Assembly (NCBI GenBank): GCA_028571885.1
Contig: JAPVVU010000179.1
Location: forward strand, 1 to 6,536
Reading direction: 5' to 3'
Length of the DNA stretch: 6,536 nt
Source of the DNA: Gammaproteobacteria bacterium
GTDB lineage: Bacteria > Pseudomonadota > Gammaproteobacteria > GRL18
A program made the position numbers and the translations under genes. The notes under the pieces are model-generated. The model had not been told where the DNA came from. It searched no databases and was given only the letters and a program-made list of their open reading frames with translations. Each line of letters opens with the position of its first letter. Position 1 is the stretch's first letter. Of this stretch, positions 1 through 4,767 are shown in pieces.

Positions 1-93
1 AAAAAAGCTAAATCTATTTGGGACAAAGCTTTAAAGAAAGATCCGCAACATCGTGTACTGATAGGTACCAGAACGCGCTATTTAAAGAAATAA
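1..93 (+). CDS. C-terminal fragment of upstream protein, probably a TPR-repeat protein (5' end outside window)
   Basis: An open frame enters at base 1 and ends at the TAA at 91-93, giving 30 residues. The peptide contains AKSIWDKALKKDPQHRVL, followed by a basic end, RYLKK. The pattern of a small residue, an aromatic residue, a Lys/Ala helix and then DP is typical of the second helix and loop of a tetratricopeptide repeat. A TPR protein commonly sits just upstream of lolB in pseudomonad-like genomes. The stop is 63 nt before the preferred lolB start and no terminator is visible, so lolB may be co-transcribed with it. The TPR assignment rests on about one half-repeat plus context. The frame and stop are secure, the family is only likely. 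Confidence 0.6.
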   Translation, partial: KKAKSIWDKALKKDPQHRVLIGTRTRYLKK

Positions 94-156
94 TACCCGG
101 CCGCAATGCATTTTTCTCATGTCTCAACAAGTCAGAACATCAATTTTAAGAACATA

Positions 157-810
157 ATGATAAGATCATACGGCACAGCTATATTACAGTCAGTTGCATT
201 GGTGTCAATGATTCTGCTGTTTGTTTCAGGTTGTACAACAACTGCGATAAAGTCATCAGAATCAGATGCTTCATTTACCCGGCAGCAACCCTTAGATAAA
301 ATTCCTGATAGCTGGACTATCAATGGTCGTATCAGTGTTATTAATGAGCAGGAAAACTGGTATGCAAAATTTACCTGGATTCAACAAGAGCAAGATTTTC
401 AGCTTAGTTTTACCGGGCCTCTGGGTGAAACTGAGTTGCAAGTCAGTCAAATTGCTCAAAATGTACGTTTAAAGACCCCAGCCCAAGAACGCACGGGTCA
501 TAATCTTGAACAACTCTTACAGCAGGAAACGGGCTGGTCACTGCCAATCACCTCATTACGCTATTGGTCTCAGGGCTATCCGAATCCAGCGATTACTGCA
601 CAACTGAAATATAACAAAAAGCAGCAGATTAGTGATATTTTTCAGGCGGGATGGCATATTCAATACCATAAAAGAATGCTGGCTGAGCAAGTGTCAGGCC
701 CCAAAATATGGTTACCCAAAAAAATCATTGCGACTAAGCAAGATATTAAAATTAAACTTATTATTACTCGCTGGCACCTTGGTGAGTCATCCTTTAGCCT
801 TATCGACTAG
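157..810 (+). CDS. lolB: Outer-membrane lipoprotein LolB
   Basis: LolB is the outer-membrane receptor that takes lipoproteins from periplasmic LolA and inserts them into the inner leaflet of the outer membrane. From the ATG at 157 the product is 217 residues, close to the 207 of E. coli. A short basic start (MIRS) and a hydrophobic stretch lead to a lipobox FVSGC, with the lipidated Cys at residue 26. A second Ser/Gly or Asp is not at +2 (it is Thr), consistent with outer-membrane sorting. Family motifs include WTINGRISV, WYAKFTW, GPLGETELQV (the loop with the exposed Leu used for membrane insertion in E. coli) and a C-terminal IKIKLIITRW strand. An in-frame ATG at 106 would make 234 residues, but the signal peptide would then be 42 residues, unusually long. 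Neither start has a good Shine-Dalgarno. The ispE neighbour supports the call. Confidence 0.9.
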   Translation: MIRSYGTAILQSVALVSMILLFVSGCTTTAIKSSESDASFTRQQPLDKIPDSWTINGRISVINEQENWYAKFTWIQQEQDFQLSFTGPLGETELQVSQIAQNVRLKTPAQERTGHNLEQLLQQETGWSLPITSLRYWSQGYPNPAITAQLKYNKKQQISDIFQAGWHIQYHKRMLAEQVSGPKIWLPKKIIATKQDIKIKLIITRWHLGESSFSLID

Positions 811-822
811 GGGCATTCCCCT
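809..822 (+). other. GC-rich hairpin at the lolB stop codon
   Basis: AGGGG CATT CCCCT forms a perfect 5-bp stem with a 4-base loop. It begins inside the lolB TAG (808-810) and lies about 40 nt upstream of the ispE start. No T-tract follows, so it is not a normal intrinsic terminator. It could slow 3' exonucleases or affect the passage of ribosomes from lolB to ispE. The pairing is seen directly, while the role is inference. Confidence 0.45.
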
Positions 823-833
823 GCGTTGCTCAG

Positions 834-866
834 ATGTATCTATTGGAACAGGACAAAGCTTCTTGA
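834..866 (+). CDS. Possible 10-codon upstream reading frame overlapping the ispE start
   Basis: ATG at 834 opens a frame reading MYLLEQDKAS that stops at TGA 864-866. The stop overlaps the proposed ispE TTG in the sequence TTGA (863-866), the same geometry as the ATGA overlaps used for translational coupling. No strong Shine-Dalgarno precedes the ATG, so its translation is doubtful. The peptide resembles nothing I recognise. If it is translated, its terminating ribosomes could restart at the weak TTG. The overlap is seen directly, coupling is inference, and chance is a serious alternative for so short a frame. Confidence 0.2.
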   Translation: MYLLEQDKAS

Positions 867-1702
867 GAAATCACGATTCAGATAAAATTTGGCTGGCTCC
901 AGCCAAAATTAATCGTTTTTTACATATTACCGGTCAACGTGAAGATGGCTATCATGAATTGCAAACGGTATTTCAATTTTTGAACTATGCAGATGAACTT
1001 CGTTTTACAGTGCTTGAACATGATGAAATTTCACATAATAATCCGCTACCTGGCGTAAAACCGGAAGATGATTTAACTATCAGAGCGGCAAGATTGTTAC
1101 AGCAGCATTCAAACTGTCCGTTAGGTGTAAAAATAAGTATTAGCAAACGTCTGCCAATGGGGGGAGGCCTGGGCGGTGGAAGTAGTGATGCTGCCACAAC
1201 TTTAGTGGCATTGAATCAACTCTGGCAATTGAAATTGGATATGCCCGGTCTGGTTAAACTGGGAGTACAACTTGGAGCAGATGTGCCCATCTTTATTCAT
1301 GGTTTTGCTGCCTGGGCAGAGGGGGTTGGCGAGGAACTTTCAGCAATACAGCTGGATGAACCCTGGTTTGTGATTTTAATTCCAGCGGTTTCTGTTTCAA
1401 CGGCTAAGATTTTTTCTAATCCGGAATTAAAGCGGGATTGCCCTCCAATAAGTATTAACAGCTTTCTATCCGGACAAGGCAGCAATGTCTGTGAGCCCAT
1501 TGTGAGGGCGCTTTATCCTGAAGTTGATCAGGCTATTAAATGGCTGAATCAATTTTCTAAGGCCAGAATGACAGGAACAGGGGCATGTGTCTTTGCTCCC
1601 TTTGCATCAGAACAGGATGCCAGGAAAATTTTGTCAAAGCTGCCAGAACAATTCAAAGGATTTATTGCCCAGGGGCGAAACATATCTCCATTGTATTCAT
1701 AA
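863..1702 (+). CDS. ispE: 4-diphosphocytidyl-2-C-methyl-D-erythritol kinase (IspE), TTG start
   Basis: IspE phosphorylates the 2-hydroxyl of CDP-methylerythritol with ATP in the cytoplasmic MEP pathway to isopentenyl diphosphate. It is a GHMP kinase. From the TTG at 863 the protein has 279 residues (E. coli 283). It shows APAKIN (Lys15, matching E. coli catalytic Lys10) and GQREDGYHELQT. The glycine-rich ATP loop LPMGGGLGGGSSDAA lies at about 97-111, GADVPIF carries catalytic Asp140, and the third GHMP motif MTGTGACVFA is at 236-245. The frame stays open back to an ATG at 632 inside lolB, but those extra residues match no IspE. The TTG places the N-terminus like that of E. coli and has AGGA at 850-853, 9 nt upstream. 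The 52-nt gap after lolB, with no promoter seen, suggests an operon. Confidence 0.93.
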   Translation: MRNHDSDKIWLAPAKINRFLHITGQREDGYHELQTVFQFLNYADELRFTVLEHDEISHNNPLPGVKPEDDLTIRAARLLQQHSNCPLGVKISISKRLPMGGGLGGGSSDAATTLVALNQLWQLKLDMPGLVKLGVQLGADVPIFIHGFAAWAEGVGEELSAIQLDEPWFVILIPAVSVSTAKIFSNPELKRDCPPISINSFLSGQGSNVCEPIVRALYPEVDQAIKWLNQFSKARMTGTGACVFAPFASEQDARKILSKLPEQFKGFIAQGRNISPLYS

Positions 1703-1739
1703 GCTTAACACTAGAGTAAATAGTTTTCTGAATGCTTTC

Positions 1740-1765
1740 AAAAACACCTGAACATCATGTTTTTT
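1740..1765 (+). terminator. Weak possible terminator after ispE
   Basis: AAAAACA at 1740-1746 pairs with TGTTTTT at 1758-1764 around an 11-base loop, and T residues end the element. The stem is almost entirely A-T, so it would be a weak terminator at best. It may equally be a chance pairing in an A/T-rich spacer that also serves as the UP region of the downstream promoter. Confidence 0.25.
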
Positions 1766-1795
1766 AATAAAAATAAAAAAAAATGAAAAATGGGT

Positions 1796-1824
1796 GTGAC
1801 AATTGAAAATTTTCATCGTATAAT
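1796..1824 (+). promoter_or_regulatory. Sigma70-type promoter of the tRNA-Gln transcript
   Basis: A -35 box GTGACA (1796-1801, 5 of 6 consensus) and a perfect -10 box TATAAT (1819-1824) are separated by 17 bp. An A-rich block at 1761-1790 lies where an UP element would bind the alpha subunits. The discriminator after the -10 is C-rich (CCACCCC), a hallmark of stable-RNA promoters under stringent control. Transcription should start near 1831, giving a leader of about 145 nt before tRNA-Gln. It may also feed prs, since no clear terminator is seen after the tRNA. Confidence 0.85.
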
Positions 1825-1864
1825 CCACCCCACATTTTTGGTAAGGCGCTTTTTTTAAGTAAAG

Positions 1865-1883
1865 AGTAAGCAAACAACTTACT
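1865..1883 (+). other. Hairpin in the tRNA-Gln leader
   Basis: AGTAAG (1865-1870) pairs with CTTACT (1878-1883) around a 7-base loop, CAAACAA. It lies about 35 nt after the predicted transcription start and is followed by the leader repeats. It may be part of the 5' leader removed during tRNA maturation. No further function can be read from it. Confidence 0.35.
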
Positions 1884-1914
1884 TTAGTCTGATTTGTTAG
1901 GTAGCTGTCTTAAT

Positions 1915-1940
1915 TAAGTCTCTTAGTTAAGTCTCTTAGT
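1915..1940 (+). repeat. Two perfect 13-bp tandem repeats in the tRNA-Gln leader
   Basis: The unit TAAGTCTCTTAGT occurs twice back to back and the next three bases (TAA) begin a third copy. A shorter degenerate version (GTCTTAATTAA, from 1908) precedes it. The repeats lie inside the transcribed leader, 35 nt before tRNA-Gln. Similar short duplications occur in other spacers of this window. Confidence 0.85.
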
Positions 1941-1974
1941 TAAAAGCAGAACAAAAATGTTCGGTTATTATTGT

Positions 1975-2049
1975 TGGGCCGTCGCCAAGCGGTAAGGCAC
2001 CAGGTTTTGATCCTGGCATGCGCAGGTTCGAATCCTGCCGGCCCAGCCA
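1975..2049 (+). tRNA. tRNA-Gln(TTG), CCA encoded
   Basis: A 75-nt cloverleaf. The acceptor stem TGGGCCG pairs perfectly with CGGCCCA (2039-2045), then discriminator G2046 and an encoded CCA. The D arm is GCC/GGC. The anticodon stem is CCAGG/CCTGG with loop TTTTGAT, anticodon TTG at 2007-2009, reading CAA and, by wobble, CAG. The T arm is GCAGG/CCTGC with loop TTCGAAT. The U1-A72 acceptor end is the usual feature of bacterial glutamine tRNA recognised by GlnRS. A tRNA-Gln just before prs is, to my recollection, also found in Pseudomonas. It has its own strong promoter. Confidence 0.97.
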
Positions 2050-2073
2050 CTTCTATGACCGCACCTACTATGA

Positions 2074-2124
2074 TCTTGTAAATCGGGTCTTATAAATCAG
2101 TCTCGTAAATCGATTTTTATAAAA
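2074..2124 (+). repeat. Degenerate array of four ~11-bp units between tRNA-Gln and prs
   Basis: TCTTGTAAATC (2074), TCTTATAAATC (2088), TCTCGTAAATC (2101) and a decayed TTTTTATAAAA (2114) follow at spacings of 14, 13 and 13 bp. The first three differ from one another at only one or two positions. The array sits just upstream of the likely prs promoter. It could be a set of protein-binding sites, a decayed tandem duplication, or A/T-rich spacer with an upstream effect on the promoter. The sequence does not decide among these. Confidence 0.7.
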
Positions 2125-2146
2125 TGTATTGCAACAATCTTAATAG

Positions 2147-2174
2147 ATGACTTTCTAGTAAAGCTTGCTACAAT
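2147..2174 (+). promoter_or_regulatory. Probable prs promoter with extended -10
   Basis: TGCTACAAT contains an extended -10 (TG at 2166-2167) and a -10 hexamer TACAAT (2169-2174, 5 of 6 consensus). A weaker -35, ATGACT (2147-2152, 4 of 6), lies 16 bp upstream. Transcription would begin near 2181, leaving about 30 nt before the prs GTG. prs may also be reached by read-through from the tRNA-Gln promoter. Confidence 0.5.
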
Positions 2175-2211
2175 TGGTGTAATTTAATCATTTACATCTG
2201 GGGAACACACA

Positions 2212-3165
2212 GTGTCCGATTCCGACATGATGATTTTTTCGGGAAATGCCAACCCGAAACTTGCACAAGATATTGCCAGACACCTGAATATGCCCTTAGG
2301 CAGAGCTTCCGTAGATAAGTTCAGTGACTCTGAAATTATGGTTGAGTTGATGGAAAATGTACGTGGAAAAGACGTATTCATTGTTCAGCCGACCTGTCAG
2401 CCGGCAAATGATCATCTTATGGAGTTGATGGTTATGGCGGATGCTATTCGTCGTGCATCAGCCAGAAGAATTACCGCTGTCGTGCCTTACTTTGGTTATG
2501 CCCGGCAGGATAGACGCCCACGCTCAGCTCGCGTTGCCATTACGGCAAAAGTAGTTGCCAATATGATTTCCGGCGTTGGTATCGACAGGATGCTAACCGT
2601 TGATTTACATGCCGATCAGATTCAGGGTTTCTTTGATATCCCTGTGGATAATGTTTATGCATCACCGATTTTACTCGGTGATATCTGGCGTCAGAAATAC
2701 CCCGACCAGATGGTGGTTTCACCCGATGTTGGCGGTGTAGTACGTGCAAGAGCCCTGGCTAAACGTCTTGATGATGCTGATTTAGCGATTATTGATAAAC
2801 GTCGGCCCAAAGCGAATGTCGCCAAAGTAATGAACATTATCGGTGATGTAGAAGGTCGCTCCTGTGTCATAGTTGATGATTTAGTCGATACAGCAGGCAC
2901 CTTGTGTAAAGCTGCTCAGGCATTGAAAGAACATGGCGCAGCCAAAGTAATTGCTTATATTACCCATCCGGTATTATCAGGTCTGGCTATTGATAACCTC
3001 AATGCGTCTGAACTGGACCATCTGGTGGTAACTGATACTATACCGCTGAGTGCAGAAGCAAAACACTGCAGTAAAATTCGTCAACTGAGCAGTGCTATGA
3101 TTTTAGGCGAAACAATGATGCGAATTAACCGTGAAGAATCGGTTAGCTCATTGTATATGGATTAA
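2212..3165 (+). CDS. prs: Ribose-phosphate pyrophosphokinase (PRPP synthetase)
   Basis: Prs transfers pyrophosphate from ATP to ribose 5-phosphate, making PRPP for purine, pyrimidine, NAD, histidine and tryptophan synthesis in the cytoplasm. The 317 residues match the family (E. coli 315) and are collinear. RRASARRITAV and PYFGYARQDRR form the ATP-binding region (about 80-102). VDLHADQIQGFF contains the metal-binding His133, and SPDVGGVVRARALAKRL follows. Lys197 lies in the flexible catalytic loop DKRRPKANV, and the PRPP-binding loop VIVDDLVDTAGT is at 219-230. The GTG start at 2212 has GGGGA at 2200-2204, 7 nt upstream. A later ATG (2227) would lack a placed ribosome site and would trim the conserved N-terminus. 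No catalytic residue is missing. It follows tRNA-Gln and precedes rplY. Confidence 0.97.
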   Translation: MSDSDMMIFSGNANPKLAQDIARHLNMPLGRASVDKFSDSEIMVELMENVRGKDVFIVQPTCQPANDHLMELMVMADAIRRASARRITAVVPYFGYARQDRRPRSARVAITAKVVANMISGVGIDRMLTVDLHADQIQGFFDIPVDNVYASPILLGDIWRQKYPDQMVVSPDVGGVVRARALAKRLDDADLAIIDKRRPKANVAKVMNIIGDVEGRSCVIVDDLVDTAGTLCKAAQALKEHGAAKVIAYITHPVLSGLAIDNLNASELDHLVVTDTIPLSAEAKHCSKIRQLSSAMILGETMMRINREESVSSLYMD

Positions 3166-3173
3166 TCTGACTA

Positions 3174-3199
3174 AACTTGTTTTTATAACTTGTTTTTAT
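3174..3199 (+). repeat. Two perfect 13-bp tandem repeats after prs
   Basis: AACTTGTTTTTAT is present twice in direct succession (3174-3186, 3187-3199), followed by AA. It begins 8 nt after the prs stop. Each copy contains TTGTTT and the junction creates TATAAC and TATAAA, but no pair of hexamers has a normal 16-18 bp spacer, so I do not call a promoter here. Confidence 0.85.
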
Positions 3200-3205
3200 A
3201 AATAG

Positions 3206-3223
3206 TTCTCTTTCTTAAGAGAG
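3206..3223 (+). terminator. Possible weak terminator or leader hairpin after prs
   Basis: TCTCTT (3207-3212) pairs with AAGAGA (3217-3222) around the tetraloop TCTT, and a T-G pair can extend it. Only three T residues follow, then A-rich sequence, so intrinsic termination would be poor. It may be the 3' end of the prs transcript or part of the rplY leader. Confidence 0.3.
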
Positions 3224-3248
3224 TTTAAAAAGTTAGTTGGATAATTGT

Positions 3249-3281
3249 GAGGCAAAGCCTCTGGAATACTAACAGGTATTC
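3249..3281 (+). promoter_or_regulatory. Two adjacent hairpins in the prs-rplY spacer (possible rplY leader element)
   Basis: GAGGC AAA GCCTC (3249-3261) is followed two bases later by GAATAC TAACAG GTATTC (3264-3281). No T-tract follows either one. A third pairing, CCCT (3335-3338) with AGGG (3356-3359) enclosing GCTT/AAGC, lies further down. The 239-bp spacer is long for this gene order. L25 of E. coli is reported to repress its own synthesis through its mRNA leader, so a structured leader is reasonable, but nothing here proves it. I see no confident promoter in the spacer. Confidence 0.35.
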
Positions 3282-3392
3282 TATTCACTCTGCTATTGGT
3301 CGCGATGGCAGGAAATTATTGTTTGGTTTTTAGTCCCTATGGCTTTAAAAGCAGCAGGGTATTAAAAATGTCAGACACACATACTTTATTTT

Positions 3393-3398
3393 GGAGAT
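3393..3398 (+). promoter_or_regulatory. Ribosome binding site of rplY
   Basis: GGAGAT ends 6 nt before the ATG at 3405 and fixes that start. It is the strongest Shine-Dalgarno in the window, as suits a ribosomal protein gene. Confidence 0.8.
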
Positions 3399-3404
3399 AC
3401 AACA

Positions 3405-4064
3405 ATGAGTGCAACTTTTACTCTTGCTGCAGAACTGCGAACAGACACAGGGAAAGGTGCGAGCCGCCGCCTGCGTTATGCGAACAGAGTGCCTGCAATT
3501 ATATATGGCTTAGACAAAGAGCCAGCCATGCTGACTTTCAGGCATGATGATATTCTACACGCCTGTGAAGACGAAGCATTCTTCTCACATATTCTTAACA
3601 TAGAATATGATGGACAATCAGAGCAGGTTATTATTAAGGACATGCAGCGCCATCCTGCAAAAATTCAAATTATGCATGCTGATTTTCAACGCATTGATGC
3701 AGCCCACGCATTGCACGTTAATGTACCATTACACTTCTTAAACGAAGAAAGTTGTGTTGGTGTTAAAGGTGGTGGTCTTGTATCTCACCTGATGACAGAG
3801 CTGGAAGTCAGTTGTTTGCCTGCTGATTTACCTGAATTTATTGAAATTGATATGGGTGGCCTGGATATTGGTGACTCAATCCATCTTACAGATATTACAT
3901 TGCCTGAAGGCGTTTCCAGTGTGATATTAATGCAGGGTGAAGGTCATGACCAGGCAGTTGCATCAATTCACATGCCTCGCGGTGAAAAAATTGACGAAGC
4001 TGATGAAGAGGCTGTTGAAGGTGCAGAAGGTGCAGAAAGTGCAGAAGGTGCAGAAGAAGAATAA
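3405..4064 (+). CDS. rplY: Ribosomal protein bL25, long CTC/TL5 form
   Basis: bL25 binds 5S rRNA in the central protuberance of the 50S subunit. The protein has 219 residues, over twice the 94 of E. coli L25, and is of the two-domain general-stress CTC type found in Pseudomonas and many other bacteria. The N-terminal L25 domain (about 5-95) carries LRTDTGKGASRRLR, VPAIIYG, and an end with IKDMQRHPAKIQIMHADFQRI, the family's 5S-binding beta-barrel segments. The C-terminal TL5-like domain (about 100-190) contains VNVPLHFLNEES, GVKGGGLV and LPEFIEIDMGGLDIGDSIHLTDI. The last 25 residues are an acidic Glu/Ala/Gly tail made from 9-bp DNA repeats. pth begins 23 nt after the stop, so the two are probably one transcript. 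This is the long form of the gene formerly called ctc. Confidence 0.95.
   Translation: MSATFTLAAELRTDTGKGASRRLRYANRVPAIIYGLDKEPAMLTFRHDDILHACEDEAFFSHILNIEYDGQSEQVIIKDMQRHPAKIQIMHADFQRIDAAHALHVNVPLHFLNEESCVGVKGGGLVSHLMTELEVSCLPADLPEFIEIDMGGLDIGDSIHLTDITLPEGVSSVILMQGEGHDQAVASIHMPRGEKIDEADEEAVEGAEGAESAEGAEEE
4020..4055 (+). repeat. Four 9-bp repeats encoding the acidic tail of L25
   Basis: GGTGCAGAA occurs at 4020, 4029 and 4047, with one variant AGTGCAGAA at 4038. Each unit encodes Gly(Ser)-Ala-Glu. Because the unit is a multiple of three, copy-number change would lengthen or shorten the tail without shifting the frame. Acidic Ala/Glu-rich tails are usual at the end of CTC-type L25, so the protein tolerates this. 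Confidence 0.9.
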
Positions 4065-4087
4065 CATCTTCTAGCAGAAACCCGTAG

Positions 4088-4672
4088 ATGAGTAGTGATA
4101 CAAATAATATTCAACTAATTGCAGGATTAGGTAATCCTGGCAATGAATATGAAAAAACTCGTCATAATGCGGGCTTCTGGTTTATTGATCAACTGGTTTC
4201 TCAATATAACCTGACACTTAAAAATGAATCCAAATTTTTAGGTGAAGTCGCAAAATTCAATTCTCCTTCCGGAAATATCTGGTTACTCAAACCAACTACC
4301 TTTATGAATCGCAGTGGACAATCAATTGCCCGACTTGCGCAGTTCTATAAAATTCAACCCGAACAAATTTTAATTGTTCATGATGATCTTGATTTACCAC
4401 CAGGTAGCGTAAAATTGAAACAGGGAGGCGGCCATGGCGGACATAATGGTCTGCGGGACAGCATTGCTCAATTAGGAAAAAATTTTTACCGCCTCCGTTT
4501 AGGTATCGGTCATCCAGGAAATAAAGAACAAGTCGTAGGTTTTGTTCTTGGGAAAACACCTCAAAGTGAAAAAAAATTAATTGAATCGGCTGTTGATAAG
4601 TCTATTGATTCAATCGAACTGATCTTGCAGGGTGATATGCAAAAAGCAATGAATCAGTTACATGCCAAATAA
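4088..4672 (+). CDS. pth: Peptidyl-tRNA hydrolase
   Basis: Pth cleaves the ester bond of peptidyl-tRNAs that drop off ribosomes and so recycles tRNA in the cytoplasm; it is essential in E. coli. The product has 194 residues, equal to E. coli Pth. The known active-site residues all appear with a constant offset of six: Asn16 in GLGNPG, catalytic His26 in TRHNAG, Met73 in PTTFMNRSG, Asp99 in HDDLDLPPG and His119 in GGGHGGHNG. RLRLGIGHPG and VVGFVLGK complete the signature. The ATG at 4088 has only a weak ribosome site, and the 23-nt gap after rplY suggests coupling to rplY translation. The pairing rplY-pth is common in Gammaproteobacteria. Confidence 0.97.
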   Translation: MSSDTNNIQLIAGLGNPGNEYEKTRHNAGFWFIDQLVSQYNLTLKNESKFLGEVAKFNSPSGNIWLLKPTTFMNRSGQSIARLAQFYKIQPEQILIVHDDLDLPPGSVKLKQGGGHGGHNGLRDSIAQLGKNFYRLRLGIGHPGNKEQVVGFVLGKTPQSEKKLIESAVDKSIDSIELILQGDMQKAMNQLHAK

Positions 4673-4697
4673 CAAGCGCCAAAATCTTGTACATACA

Positions 4698-4742
4698 TTA
4701 TTAAACTCTTTAATTAGAGACTTTATTAAACTTTTTAATTAG
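4698..4742 (+). repeat. Two 20-bp near-identical repeats (period 25) between pth and ychF
   Basis: TTATTAAACTCTTTAATTAG (4698-4717) recurs with one change, C to T, at 4723-4742. Five bases (AGACT) separate them. The first copy can form a CTCT/AGAG hairpin with the following bases (4706-4719). The repeats fill nearly half of the 95-bp spacer. I see no convincing promoter or terminator in this spacer, so ychF may be transcribed with pth. Confidence 0.85.
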
Positions 4743-4767
4743 TGAAAGACAAAACAGAGAAAATATC

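Noticed and set aside
632..862. Open frame upstream of ispE that would lengthen IspE by 77 residues and overlap lolB
   Set aside because: The extra residues match no IspE and overlap the conserved end of LolB in another frame. The TTG at 863 has a placed AGGA and gives the family length.
1159..1164. Run of six G in ispE as a possible phase-variation tract
   Set aside because: It encodes the invariant Met-Gly-Gly-Gly of the ATP loop, is short, and the frame is intact.
1831..1974. Riboswitch or T-box in the tRNA-Gln leader
   Set aside because: It precedes a tRNA, not a coding gene, and I see no T-box sequence (UGGNACC) or known aptamer core.
2074..2124. CRISPR array
   Set aside because: Units are about 11 bp with 2-3 bp between them; there are no spacers of 25-40 bp and no cas genes.
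2227..2229. ATG as the start of prs
   Set aside because: The GTG at 2212 has GGGGA 7 nt upstream and gives an N-terminus like Prs of relatives; the ATG would be 22 nt from that site.
3177..3202. TTGTTT ... TATAAA as a promoter for rplY
   Set aside because: The spacer is 14 bp, too short, and the boxes come from a tandem duplication.
3296..3547. 83-residue open frame overlapping the rplY start
   Set aside because: It overlaps rplY in another frame, has a Cys-rich unlikely composition, no ribosome site and no recognisable family.
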